A stretch of 64,000 bases of DNA from Bartonella grahamii ATCC 700132 (GCF_000518085.1 NZ_KI912377.1:1-64000), one strand, 5' to 3'; counted from the stretch's first letter, positions 29,300 through 39,167 are shown. Program-made: numbers and translations. Notes: generated by a model not told the origin, from the letters alone.

Positions 29300-32053
29300 A
29301 TGATAACCAAGGTATCTAAAAATCACTTGTATTCGTGTGTTTTTACAGCAGCTATTTTTTCTTTTTTATTAAATATAAATATTGAGGCGCATTCTCATGC
29401 ATTTGTATCACTGTCATGTGACGAAAACAAATTGCCTTATAAATGCAGTGATGGTGTAAAGCATACAATTAGTGATAAAGTATATAAGTTCACGGTACCT
29501 GTTAAAGAAAAGAATGGGGAGGGTAGTTCTCTCATATTGCCTGCTGCTATAGTAGTGCAGGAGCCAAATACAGTTATTCAGGCAATGCGTGTAGAGGTTG
29601 AAGCTACTGCGGGTATAGAAGATATTTATGGTGTTTCTGTATCACAAGGGGGAAGAATTGTTTTGAGTGATTCAGCTTTTAAAAATGTGTCAATAGGTCT
29701 TAAAGCTGATAGTGGAATGATTGAGGTTAATCGTGGAACAATTGAGGCTTCTCAGTTTGCAGCTTATGCAGAGAAGCGAGGAGCATCTGTTACGTTAACG
29801 AATACAAAAATTAGAGTGGAAGGTTTGGGTATCGGTCAAGAGAGTGCTCTTTTCGTTAGGGCTGATGCGGGTATTCAGATGAAAAGTGGTTTTATTGATG
29901 TGAATGATGCTGCTGCGCTTTATGTGGGGAGAGGGGGGAGTGCGACTTTAGATGGTGTTACCATTACTTCAAAATATCAAAAAACAGAAGACGATGAAAA
30001 TACAAATGAAAAGATTGCACATACAGTTTTCAATGTAAAACATCAGGGTTCTGTTTATTTAAAAAATACGAATATTATTTCTACGGATGTTCATGTTTTA
30101 ACAGTTGGACAAGATTCTAACACACTGTCCAATAATGGAAGGGAAGGAAATATTTTAATTTCGCGGGTTAATATTGAAGATTCAACAATTAAAGCAATAG
30201 GTAATAAACATGGTATGTATTTTGAGATGGATGGGGGGAATGATGCGTATGAACAGGGACTTGTCTTTTTGAAAAGGACGATTTTTGAGGTTCCAGATGG
30301 AACAGCTATTCACAGTAATAATAGTCGTAGTTATATTGCAGTAACAGAAGGTACAAAAATTTTTGGTGACTTATTATTAACAGCTGAAAAGGGAGGGACT
30401 GTAGCGATTTTGGCTGATTCTTCTTCATTGATAGGAGGGACTCGTGTTGCCGATAATTCTATTGCTGAGCTTTATTTGACAGGGGGATCAAAATGGTTTT
30501 TGACAAAAAGAAGAGAGATAGATTCGCAAGTTGCAAACCGCACAAATTCATTTATTTCATTTGTAAAAATTTCTAATAGCTTTATTGCTTTTGAAACTCC
30601 AATGTTTCAGGAGTATCAGACACTTTATATTGGGGAGGGAGAGAAAGAAGTTTATAGTGCGCAAGAAAGTGCTGATATTTATCTCAATACACATTTCAGT
30701 AGTGATGGTTTGCTCGATAATAAAAAGACTGATCGGCTTTTGATACAGGGTGATGTTTCTGGAAAAACGACAGTTTATGTGCAATTTGTCACAGGAAACC
30801 AAGGTGAGATAGCAACCGGTGAAAATGTTCATAGTATTTCACTTATTCAGGTTTCTGGAAAAGCGGCAGAAGATTCTTTTCAGTTAGATCGTGCTTATAT
30901 TGCATTAGAAGGGTTGCCTTACCGATATTATCTTCATGCTTATGGTCCAGATTCTACTCTTGGAAATGCACAAATTTCTCAAAGATTGGTTGATGGAAAT
31001 GGAGATTTTTGGGATTTTCGCCTTGAAAGTAAGTATATTCAGCCTTCTTTGGGAGTGTCTGTTATCCCTCATTCTGAGTTAAAGGTCAGAGAGGTTGTTC
31101 CACAAGTTCCAACCTATCTTTTGTTACCGAATGCTTTGTTTCATATTGGACTCATGGATATCAGTAATCAACAAAAGGAATTGCAAGTTACGCAGTCTAT
31201 TCCTCGCAAATTATTAAAAGTTGAAGGGAATTTTGCTTTATCTGTCCACGGTTATGGTGGGAGTTATCGTTATGTCTCGGATCTTTCTACACTTAAATAT
31301 GGGTACGATGGTAATGTTGATTATAACGCTATAAAAACAAACATTTTGCTCAAAACAATAGAGAGCGCATATAGTACAACATCTTTTGGGATTATGGGAA
31401 CCTATGGAAAGCTTTCCTTACAACCTCGTAATGTGGAACAAAGCCAAAAGAGTACGTTTAATAAATGGTCATTTACGACATACGGTAGTGTGAAACACAA
31501 CACTGGTTTTTATGTAGATGGTCTTTTATCTTATGGTTTGTTTAAAGGGGATGTGCTTACCCATACTTGGGGTAGGACGGCGACATTAAAAGCAAATCCT
31601 TTGAACGTTTCGTTTTCTGCTGGTAAAGTGTTTATGACAGGATATGAAGATCTTATTTTTGATCCGCAACTCCAGCTTATTTATCAACATCTTCAATTTG
31701 ATAAGTTTCGTGATATTGATGGATTTGATGTTGAGATGAAAAAAATAGGTCAATGGTTGGTGCGTATTGGGGGGCGTTTAAATAAAACATTTTCAGCATC
31801 TGAAAAGGATCGTATTATTTGTTTTTATGGTAATATTCATCTTTCTAATCGTTTTGGTAAAAAACAATTTGTTCATTTTAAAGATGTTTTCCAGTTGGGT
31901 TCTTTTGGTTCTTCTTTAGAAACAGGTTTGGGTATTAATGCGCAGTTTTCTTCTAAAGTTACACTTCACAGTGATCTTAGCTATCAGCATAGGTTAACCA
32001 AGGCTGGTTTTTCTGGAGTTCATTTTTCTGGTGGTTTGCGCTATCATTTTTAA
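29300..32053 (+). CDS. Autotransporter (type Va) with beta-helix passenger
   Basis: 917 residues. N-terminal signal peptide of ~30 residues, then a passenger of about 570 residues made of short beta-strand repeats typical of a right-handed parallel beta-helix (repeated patterns of the kind GASVTLTNTKI and GGSATLDGVTI). A pertactin-like junction follows near 490-520 (LLIQGDVSGKTTVYVQF). The last ~270 residues form a beta-barrel with alternating aromatic strands and a terminal Phe (GGLRYHF), the outer-membrane insertion signal. Several such autotransporters exist in Bartonella. No protease triad was noticed, so adhesion or shielding is the likely role. The gene is intact although neighbours are broken. 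Confidence 0.85.
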   Translation: MITKVSKNHLYSCVFTAAIFSFLLNINIEAHSHAFVSLSCDENKLPYKCSDGVKHTISDKVYKFTVPVKEKNGEGSSLILPAAIVVQEPNTVIQAMRVEVEATAGIEDIYGVSVSQGGRIVLSDSAFKNVSIGLKADSGMIEVNRGTIEASQFAAYAEKRGASVTLTNTKIRVEGLGIGQESALFVRADAGIQMKSGFIDVNDAAALYVGRGGSATLDGVTITSKYQKTEDDENTNEKIAHTVFNVKHQGSVYLKNTNIISTDVHVLTVGQDSNTLSNNGREGNILISRVNIEDSTIKAIGNKHGMYFEMDGGNDAYEQGLVFLKRTIFEVPDGTAIHSNNSRSYIAVTEGTKIFGDLLLTAEKGGTVAILADSSSLIGGTRVADNSIAELYLTGGSKWFLTKRREIDSQVANRTNSFISFVKISNSFIAFETPMFQEYQTLYIGEGEKEVYSAQESADIYLNTHFSSDGLLDNKKTDRLLIQGDVSGKTTVYVQFVTGNQGEIATGENVHSISLIQVSGKAAEDSFQLDRAYIALEGLPYRYYLHAYGPDSTLGNAQISQRLVDGNGDFWDFRLESKYIQPSLGVSVIPHSELKVREVVPQVPTYLLLPNALFHIGLMDISNQQKELQVTQSIPRKLLKVEGNFALSVHGYGGSYRYVSDLSTLKYGYDGNVDYNAIKTNILLKTIESAYSTTSFGIMGTYGKLSLQPRNVEQSQKSTFNKWSFTTYGSVKHNTGFYVDGLLSYGLFKGDVLTHTWGRTATLKANPLNVSFSAGKVFMTGYEDLIFDPQLQLIYQHLQFDKFRDIDGFDVEMKKIGQWLVRIGGRLNKTFSASEKDRIICFYGNIHLSNRFGKKQFVHFKDVFQLGSFGSSLETGLGINAQFSSKVTLHSDLSYQHRLTKAGFSGVHFSGGLRYHF

Positions 32054-32461
32054 TAAATCGTTTTAAAAATAATAAATGTGATTTTTAAAGTTTTGTTTTA
32101 TTGTCGAGATTAAAACCATTGATGGTGCAGAATTTTAGTCCCTTCTTTTAATAATGGTATCATGTGTTTTAATAAGTATCAAAGGATCACGTTGATGTGT
32201 TTTTTATCTGATTGATAAAGGTGCTTAAATGCTTCAAAAAGATTGACAATGAGACTGTAAATCTATTTGTGTTATTTGGGCTATAAATATTGGGGATGTA
32301 TTCGTCATCAGCTTTTTAAAATAGTAGCATTATTATCCTATCATGCTGTGAAGTGCTGTCATTTGAGGTCGCTGATATCAATCATGAAAGGCAGGGAGAT
32401 ATTGGCCTGCTTATTAAGAGCTTTTGCTGTTAAGGAAAAGAGGGGATTTGTAAAATATAGA
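32054..32461. other. Gap downstream of autotransporter
   Basis: No supported gene. A 74-codon open frame (32267-32491) has no motif. A short minus-strand stretch reads ANISLPFMIDISDL, which faintly resembles a nucleotidyltransferase segment but is too short to call. Confidence 0.35.
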
Positions 32462-32775
32462 GCTCTATCGTTTCGTGTTTTTATGCTTTAAAATTTTGTA
32501 AAAAGCGTTTTTGAAGCTGTTTGTATCAATCGCATTATTGTAGGTGGATAATGAGAAAAATGGTAAAGCGTGAATACTTTTAAAATCAAATGCAACATCT
32601 TTAGTTCTTATAAGGATAAATCCTTAAAAAAATATTCTAATGACTGTATTAAATATATGAACAAGATCATGTCTTATTTGTGAAATAGATATGAAATATA
32701 ACTTTTAAATCAGAGTGGGGGCTGTGAGATCTTTTTTCTTCTTTGAGACGTGGGGAGAAGAGGTTGGTCGTATCG
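32462..32775 (+). repeat. Imperfect direct repeat, copy A
   Basis: About 315 bases that align along their whole length, with small indels, to 37248-37575. Shared blocks include TTTGTAAAAA, TTTTTGAAGCTGT, ATTATTGTAGGTG, AAAATGGTAAAGC, ATGAAATATAACT and TTAAATCAGA. No coding sense was found. It abuts the IS6 transposase relic. Together with copy B it brackets the ATP-grasp/EamA region. Confidence 0.75.
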
Positions 32776-33032
32776 AAAAAGTCGTTTAGAAGTTTTTATT
32801 ATTGTTTCAAATACAGAAACATTGAAGAGCTTTTATTAAAATGGGGTGTAAAAGTAGATCATATTTCCCTCAATTTCTGTTTTTTGAAATATGCATCTTT
32901 AATGGAAAGATATTTGCGAAGTTTTAGGCAGTCGCATTCGCATTGTGACTTCATTTGTATCGATAAGATTTATATCAAAGTTGAGGGTCAGTAGAAATAT
33001 CTTTATCGGACTATTGATAAACATGGTGTTTC
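32776..33032 (+). pseudogene. IS6-family transposase relic
   Basis: Reads across one stop as the N-terminal and first catalytic part of an IS6/IS26-type DDE transposase: RNIEELLLKWGVKVDHIS (HTH region), LKYASLMERYLRSF, then ICIDKIYIKVEGQ (the first catalytic Asp in the usual D-E-T-Y-I-K-V block), a stop, and KYLYRTIDKHG. The remaining half with the second D and E is absent. The last part overlaps the final codons of the ATP-grasp gene on the other strand, so the junction lies inside that gene's 3' end. Confidence 0.7.
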
Positions 33033-34276
33033 CATATGATGCTTAAGGTGTCATCAAGCCATTTATGGTAATTGCGTGCTTCTTCGTTTGAGTTATGAAC
33101 AGAGAAAATAAAACCAGGATATCCACCAAATGCTGGTGGAGGTGGTGAAGTATGATTGGTTTCAAAGAAAATGATAGTTCTGGCGGTTTGAGGATGCTGT
33201 GCAACCTTATCTAGACCTAAAAATCCAGAAAACCGTCCATGACCACGAAGAGGAATAATGTAATTTGCAGCCACTTTTTCAGCTGGGAGTATATCGGGAA
33301 GGTTTGGGTTTGGTTCAGCTAAAGCGGCATTCATACATAGTTTTGCAAATGAAATCCCTGTACCTTGCTCAACAATAAAATGGGAGACACCCGATCCACC
33401 TATACGAGCGCCGATCTCAATTATATAAGGTAAATTATTAGCATCTAGACGTAGCTCTACATGGGCAGCACCCATATTTATGCCAAGAGCTTTAACTCCA
33501 GAGCATGCAGCCTCACATAAAGCAATAATTAAAGGATCATCTATATCACGGCGTTGACGATAAATTGTTTCTTCAAACCATGGTCCCTCAGGCTGTCCCT
33601 TGTCTCCAACGGTCAGAACGTGTACACCTGCTGTATCAACAAAGCATTCTACGACAAACTCTTTTCCTGGCAAATACTGTTCTATAACTAAACCTACAGG
33701 TTTATTTTTATCATTAAAACGTGCCATGTCTTTATGCTGAACATTCCATACGGCTTTAATGAGATCAGGAAGTTCGGCGGAATTTTTAGCTAACATTACG
33801 CCTGCACTTGCCCATCCAGAGACGGGTTTAATAACGAGTGGATAATCCAAGGCTTGTATTTGTGATAGGTCCTCTGGATTATCTATATAAAAGAATCCTG
33901 GTGTTCTTAAGCCTGCTTTAGCAAAAGCTTGACGCATGAGATATTTATTTCTGGTTAATGCTGCTACTTCTGGTTCAATACTTGGAGTATTGATTTTTTT
34001 TGCAGCCAAAGCTGTCCATAGGATGGCTTCTTCGCGAAGGGTCATAACTCCACCAATATTGCGTTCTTTTACTCCCGTTGCAAAAGTGTCTAGAGCTAAC
34101 TCTGGGTTATCAAAAACAGGAAGTTGCCAAGTTGAAGTGACTGCTGCGGGGTGTTGAGTGGGAGCACTTTCAGTGGTATCATAGATCATGACTAATTCGA
34201 TATTAGCTGCTTGTGCTGCTTCAAATATAAATGGTAATTTTGCATTGCGCTGGCAAACTAACGCGAGTTTTTTCAT
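33011..34276 (-). CDS. ATP-grasp ligase (amino-acid or peptide ligase-like)
   Basis: 421 residues. N-terminal pre-ATP-grasp Rossmann-like part (1-110), ATP-binding lysine around 150 (YPLVIKPVSG), adenine-side EQYLPGKEF near 199-207, and the metal-binding block HVELRLDANNLPYIIEIGARIGGSG at 272-296, in which Glu287 and Arg291 are present. This resembles carboxylate-amine ligases such as L-amino-acid ligases rather than purine or biotin enzymes. Its ATG overlaps the stop of the EamA gene (ATGA), so the pair is translationally coupled. The last few codons may derive from an IS6 relic, giving a modified C-terminus. Substrates are unknown; a dipeptide or conjugated metabolite exported by its partner is a reasonable guess. 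Confidence 0.75.
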   Translation of the reverse strand: MKKLALVCQRNAKLPFIFEAAQAANIELVMIYDTTESAPTQHPAAVTSTWQLPVFDNPELALDTFATGVKERNIGGVMTLREEAILWTALAAKKINTPSIEPEVAALTRNKYLMRQAFAKAGLRTPGFFYIDNPEDLSQIQALDYPLVIKPVSGWASAGVMLAKNSAELPDLIKAVWNVQHKDMARFNDKNKPVGLVIEQYLPGKEFVVECFVDTAGVHVLTVGDKGQPEGPWFEETIYRQRRDIDDPLIIALCEAACSGVKALGINMGAAHVELRLDANNLPYIIEIGARIGGSGVSHFIVEQGTGISFAKLCMNAALAEPNPNLPDILPAEKVAANYIIPLRGHGRFSGFLGLDKVAQHPQTARTIIFFETNHTSPPPPAFGGYPGFIFSVHNSNEEARNYHKWLDDTLSIIWKHHVYQ

Positions 34277-35220
34277 TTTGTTTCCTCATTAAATTTGGAA
34301 TTTTGAGAATGACGTTTCTGTTGCCATGTAGATACCTTTGATGCATCTATAAATAAGAGTATCATCCCTATAACAACTACAATCATAGCAATTATTTTGA
34401 TCATATTGAGAGAAGGGCTCGAGCCGATTATCCATTCACATGCAACCACTGCAAAAGGGGATAATACGCCGATAGTATTGGCGTATAATACGCCTCCTTC
34501 GGCTAAAACTTTTTGGTATAATACGTAAACTGGTGCCGAACAAACAGTTCCTAAAATCAATATTTTAAATATATCTTCTAACTTAAGATAGAAGAGTGGG
34601 GCAGGATCAAAAATAAATAATGGTATAAATGATGCTGCAGAAATTGTCGTGATCCAAGCCAATGAGGTGAGCAAAGGTAAATTTTTAAGATAAAGTTTGG
34701 ACAATAAGCCATAAGCAGAATAAGAAAGTGCTGCTGTTAAAGCAAGAGCTGTTCCTATTAGGCTGTAATATCCACCCTCTGCACTGTTTATATTAAATGC
34801 TATAGCCGCTACACTGACAATTATCATACCGATAAGCTTTAACCATGAGAACGTAAGGTTATTCGTCAGTGCACCCAATATGTAGGTAATACCTGGAATA
34901 GTAGCGAGAACCATAGTTAAATCACTGGCTTTGAGTGATTTTAATGCGCCAAAACTGCATACAAAATACAGCGAAAATCCTAACACTGAGAGAATTAAAA
35001 AAGAAGGTATCATGGAAAGTAATGGTAGGGATCTGAAAACAGCTTTCTCACGAAATACTGCAATCAGCCATAAGGTGGCAGCGGTGGCAAACAACCTAAG
35101 TCCAACCGCATGCATGACGGGTATACTGCTAACCAAATTCTTAGATAATAACCAACTTATAGAAAACAACGCCAGAATGGCAAAAGTAAATAATAATAAC
35201 CGTCCTTTTAAAAAACTCAC
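34273..35220 (-). CDS. EamA/DMT-family transporter
   Basis: 315 residues with about ten hydrophobic helices in two similar halves of roughly five each, the duplicated plan of drug/metabolite transporters. The first half holds GLRLFATAATLWLIAVFREK and the second half AYGLLSKLYLKNLPLLTSLAWI. Members typically export amino acids or small metabolites across the inner membrane. It overlaps the ATP-grasp gene by four bases, which suggests export of that enzyme's product. Only 4 bp separate its ATG from the end of the decayed gene upstream, so all belonged to one operon. Confidence 0.8.
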   Translation of the reverse strand: MSFLKGRLLLFTFAILALFSISWLLSKNLVSSIPVMHAVGLRLFATAATLWLIAVFREKAVFRSLPLLSMIPSFLILSVLGFSLYFVCSFGALKSLKASDLTMVLATIPGITYILGALTNNLTFSWLKLIGMIIVSVAAIAFNINSAEGGYYSLIGTALALTAALSYSAYGLLSKLYLKNLPLLTSLAWITTISAASFIPLFIFDPAPLFYLKLEDIFKILILGTVCSAPVYVLYQKVLAEGGVLYANTIGVLSPFAVVACEWIIGSSPSLNMIKIIAMIVVVIGMILLFIDASKVSTWQQKRHSQNSKFNEETK

Positions 35221-35224
35221 TGAT

Positions 35225-36416
35225 TTAATTCTCCAATGACTCGCCGCGCATAATATGAGGTTGAAAAATTAAATCGTGGCTTTGAGGTTTGCGGTCTTCC
35301 AAGATTATTTTGGATGTAATCCTTCCCCCCTTTTTCAAATAGTCATAATCTAATGCTTCAAGTGCTTCTATATCTGCTATCATTAATACTATTACTTGCT
35401 TAATACGCTCCAAATAAAATTGAAGATAACACTGATCCGTTTCAAACAATACTTTGTTACGCACCAATATTTCAAAAAGCAAGACACCTGTACCAGAACC
35501 GAATGTCATATGCTGATCAGAACCTTTTGGATAACGAAATATGCGTTCTAATAGGACAAACTCTGTTATTTCTTTCCAAAATTTGGGATGATTTTGTAGC
35601 ATAATAAGCACTGTAATTAAGTTCACTTTAGTTTCTTCTAGAAGACCTGTAAACTAATTTAATTTTATATACAGATTTTTATCCAATGGCCGCGGTCCAG
35701 TATGATGTGCATAGTCATGATAATAGCCTCATAAACAGCGAACATCATAAATATCCTCTTTAGATAAGTTACAACTATGCAATTGATCGAATGAGAATTT
35801 ACTATCTCTATCAAGCAAACATTCAGCTTCCACAATTGTTTGCTCATTGTAAATATCGAAGAATTTGCTGAAAAAAACAAAGCAAATGCCTGCTTATTAA
35901 TTTTCTTAGCAGTCGCCCCAGATTCTGGGAATAGAACAATGCAATTGCCTTCTAAACAACCCTTTGATGCTATTCGCGTTTTTATACATTGAAAATGTAA
36001 TACATAATTCTTTGTATATTTTACGTTGGCAAGATAGGCTATTTCATGACGGTAGCCTGTAACTAATTTTATCCGGAATTTTTCCGGATCAGTCCCATTC
36101 GTTGCATGCATTGGAGCTAAGGGAAATAGCGGAGCGTCTGGTAATGGTGCTTTGAATGCAGCCAAAGTGTTATCAAACTTTGGGGGAGTATTAAACTGTT
36201 GAGCATCCACCGATAAAGATCATCAGAAGTGGTATTTAAAAGTTCTGGAGATAATCCGTTAATAATATCTGCATGATAGTTCAACAGAGTGATCAATTTA
36301 TTGATCATATTATTATCCGCTGAAGTTGGTTCCTCAATACTCCCATCGAGTTCTTGGTGCACACGAAATTGGTTTATCAGATTAACAATAGAAAGAAGTG
36401 CTTCAGACTGTTTCAT
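35225..36416 (-). pseudogene. Decayed gene upstream of EamA/ATP-grasp pair, family not recognised
   Basis: Three minus-strand pieces form one former gene. ATG 36416 begins the first piece, with LINQFRVHQELDGSIEEPT. It is out of frame after DDLYR, and the next frame picks up VDAQQFNTPPKFD near 36208 and continues with LVTGYRHEIAYLANV and GNCIVLFPESG until it decays near 35800. The last piece, from about 35650, contains KGSDQHMTFGSGTGVLLFEIL and ends at 35225. The pieces total roughly 350-400 residues. Neighbouring positions and tight spacing show it belonged to the ATP-grasp operon. I do not recognise the family. Confidence 0.55.
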
Positions 36417-36419
36417 GAT

Positions 36420-36975
36420 AAGCTGACTTTAGTGAGTGGAGCAAAAAGACCATTGGCACTTGTCCAAAATTTTCGATAATATTTAGCTTATAGCGGTTTG
36501 TCGCAACAGACGTTGTGATACAAGCAACTGCTTTTTCAGCATTACAAAGAACGGTTGTGTCAGCATTTCTGTTGGCAAATATTTTGTCGTATTAATTAGC
36601 TAGCAAAGATTGAGGGGCAGAGTGAGTCGCTACGTTTTAATTTCATCAGACTTATTGCGTTTAGTTAAAACCATAGAGTGAGTAGGCATAATAAAGCTGT
36701 TAAACAATTGCATATCGCCTAAACGCATAAATATGAGAGTGTATACAAATCTGGGTAAGCCGTACACCTTAGAAGATATCCATCTTTTTTCTGGGTGGGT
36801 TTCTCAAAGGCTTTTTCAGGAGTTGTGTATAAGATAATACGTGATTCTAAATCAGCAGAAGAAATATTTTGATTGTGATTGTCAAGCCACTATTGTGCTG
36901 CAGCTGTGCAGTTAGTATCTGCAGGGATAAGTGTATAGATAAAAGTATTATTTTCAGATTGTATGAATTCTATAC
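36420..36975 (-). pseudogene. Second decayed gene of the ATP-grasp operon, family not recognised
   Basis: Protein-like pieces on the minus strand: ADTNCTAAAQ, then WLDNHNQNISSADLES, RIILYTTPEKAFEKPTQKK and GYLLRCTAYPDLYTLSY. Then a shift to GDMQLFNSFIMPTHSMVL, more breaks, and a final AVACITTSVATNRYKL. The 3' end reads FAPLTKVSLS with its TGA overlapping the ATG of the next decayed gene (ATGA), which shows the two were once translationally coupled. The product is unrecognised. Confidence 0.45.
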
Positions 36976-37247
36976 TTTTTAAGTATAATAATATATTTAA
37001 AATAGTGGAATATTTGAAGTATATCAAGCAAAATAAGTTAAATAATTTAGTGTTTTACAAAATATATGTATATGTGAAAGAAAATTGTGATATAATTTGG
37101 TCTTATCATTATCCTATTATGCCATAAAACATCGTTGTTTAGGAGAGTAATTGAGCAGGAAAAATTCTACGCAGGGGATATTTATTGGATATGTTAGACG
37201 AATGATTAGAATGGTTAAGCGAAGGTGAATGATACATAAAGCACACC

Positions 37248-37575
37248 GCTCTATCATTTTTTTGATGATGAGCTTTTTTGTTTTAATATTTTGTAAAAAT
37301 TGTTTTTGAAGCTGTCCGTATCGATAACATTATTGTAGGTGAATAATAAGCAAAATGGTAAAGCATGATAACCTTTACTATCAAATTCAATATACTTAGC
37401 TTTTTAATTAAGATAATATTTTAAAAATTATTCTATAGCCATGATTGTATTGAATATATGAAAGATATTATCATTGCCTTGTTTGTAAAAGAAACATGAA
37501 ATATAACTCTTAAATCAGATTGGGATTGGCAAGATCTTTTTCCTTCTTTGGAATCGTTAAGAAGGTCGGATTAAA
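37248..37575 (+). repeat. Imperfect direct repeat, copy B
   Basis: Partner of 32462-32775, in the same orientation, about 4.8 kb apart. Differences are mostly substitutions plus a few short indels. It ends about 70 bases upstream of the ATP12 gene, so this copy may be the original flank of that gene. The decayed and intact genes of the ATP-grasp operon lie between the two copies. Confidence 0.75.
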
Positions 37576-37642
37576 TCTTATTAAAGTGTATAAAACTTGG
37601 ATAAAACAGTCGCTTTCTTGAAAAGATCAGAGGTAAACAAAT

Positions 37643-38431
37643 ATGCGTGAGATTTTGGATCATTTTGATATGCCATTGAATAAGAATAAAAAGAGTTCTG
37701 TTCAAAAGATTCAAAATCTTTCATGTCAGCCGCTAGCAAAACGATTTTATAAACAAGTGAAGATTGCTTGTGAGGAAGGGCGTTTTACTATCTTATTAGA
37801 TGAACGTCCCGTTAAAACGCCCGCAAGGCGTCATTTTCATGTGCCAACAGAAGTGTTTGCTGAATACGTTGCTCAGGAATTTGAGAGCCAAAAGCACGTT
37901 GTTGATCCTGCAAAAATGCCGATGACGCGTTTGGTTAATACTGTTATTGATGGTATTGCTGATGATATGCAGGTTGTTTTTGAAGATTTATTGCGTTTCG
38001 TTGCGTGTGATATGATCTTTTATCGTGCACAGACATCTAAAGAGCTGGTGCAAAAACAATCTGAACAATGGGATCCTTTATTAGATTGGGCAGAAAAAAA
38101 ACTGGGTTCAAGGTTTTATTTGACAGAAGGGCTGATGCATGTGGAACAATCACCAGAAGCACTTCAAGCTGTGAGTCATTATTTACGTAGCGTTGAGTCT
38201 CCTTATATGCTTGCTGCTCTTCATATGATGACAACCTTAACGGGATCTGCTCTTATTGCTCTTGCTGTTGCTGCGGGAAGCATTGATGCTGATCATGCTT
38301 GGTCTATTGCCCATTTAGATGAAGATTGGATGATGGAACAATGGGGAATAGATAAAGAAACGATGGTGCGTCGTGCTCATAAAAAAGTTGAATTTAAGGC
38401 TGCGGCTACAATTGTTACAACTTGTTTATAA
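37643..38431 (+). CDS. ATP12-family F1-ATPase assembly chaperone
   Basis: 262 residues matching ATP12: KRFYKQVKIACEEGRFTILL, then DERPVKTPARRHFHVPT at the N-terminal domain, FVACDMIFYRA in the middle, and WDPLLDWAEKKLGSRFYLTEG. In mitochondria ATP12 binds the F1 alpha subunit before assembly; the alphaproteobacterial protein is presumed to act alike in the cytoplasm. The start ATG 37643 follows AGAGGTAAAC. The residues before KRFYK are a variable extension. No ATP synthase genes are nearby, which is usual for these bacteria. Confidence 0.88.
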   Translation: MREILDHFDMPLNKNKKSSVQKIQNLSCQPLAKRFYKQVKIACEEGRFTILLDERPVKTPARRHFHVPTEVFAEYVAQEFESQKHVVDPAKMPMTRLVNTVIDGIADDMQVVFEDLLRFVACDMIFYRAQTSKELVQKQSEQWDPLLDWAEKKLGSRFYLTEGLMHVEQSPEALQAVSHYLRSVESPYMLAALHMMTTLTGSALIALAVAAGSIDADHAWSIAHLDEDWMMEQWGIDKETMVRRAHKKVEFKAAATIVTTCL

Positions 38432-38466
38432 GGGGTAAATTTTTTATTTACGTGCATTCTTTTCGC

Positions 38467-39012
38467 TCAGAGTATTTTTGTGACTTTTTGGGGATTGATT
38501 TTTACTTTTTCAAGTCCAGGAAATAGTTCATTGGTTATGTTTAAGAGCGCTTCGTCATTACCACGGATAAAATACCATTGGTTATTGTAAAATAGGGCAA
38601 TAATTTCAGTTTGAATAGAGCATTTTTTTCCAGCATTTGTTGTGGTTACAAGCTCCACGGGTATAACAAAATAAGGGGTGCCATTATCAAGAGTACCTTC
38701 ACGTTTTTGTTTTTGGTCAATGTTGATCGTTTCAATCTTGTAACTTTCTGCCAACCGTTCTATTTGGCTTTTCATGATTTGTCGAAATTGTGATTGACTA
38801 AGATTTTTTTTGGCGGTTAAACGGTTGATGATTTGGGGAGGAATAGCATTTAAGATGGCATTTGAATCGGCATTTTTAAGTGCTTTACTATAAGCGGATG
38901 TTGCTTTTTCAAGGGCTGTGAGTTTTTGATTGGTTATTGTATGTGCTTGAGTTGTTGATGTGATAAAGACAATGCATAAAAGAACGGGAACGAGAAAACA
39001 AATTCGCGGCAT
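38467..39012 (-). CDS. Exported protein of unknown function
   Basis: 181 residues with a signal peptide (1-23, cleavage near TQA-H), then a helical region and a mixed alpha/beta part (ETEIIALFYNNQWYFIRGND-like, near 140-155) that resembles periplasmic NTF2-like or DUF-type proteins. No catalytic motif. ATG 39012. It lies between ATP12 (convergent) and glnA; the glnA terminator lies just upstream, so it has its own transcript. Family not recognised with confidence. Confidence 0.65.
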   Translation of the reverse strand: MPRICFLVPVLLCIVFITSTTQAHTITNQKLTALEKATSAYSKALKNADSNAILNAIPPQIINRLTAKKNLSQSQFRQIMKSQIERLAESYKIETINIDQKQKREGTLDNGTPYFVIPVELVTTTNAGKKCSIQTEIIALFYNNQWYFIRGNDEALLNITNELFPGLEKVKINPQKVTKIL

Positions 39013-39112
39013 TAGAAACCTTGTTAATTCATTTGAAGAGATTCAACACATTATAAAGGAAAAGCAGATGAGCAAAAAGCCTCTTGCGCTTTTGCATGAG
39101 AAGAATATCCAC

Positions 39113-39140
39113 AAAAATGGAGGCTTTTGCCTCCATTTTA
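39113..39140 (-). terminator. Terminator of glnB-glnA operon
   Basis: Read on the minus strand: ATGGAGGC, a four-base loop AAAA, then GCCTCCAT and TTTTTG. Perfect 8-bp stem with a T-run, 28 bases past the glnA stop codon. Confidence 0.85.
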
Positions 39141-39167
39141 AAAATCAAAAGAATGCGTATTGATTGT

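Noticed and set aside
32267-32491. 74-codon plus frame and an antisense nucleotidyltransferase-like stretch
   Set aside because: The match is about fourteen residues, too short to call.
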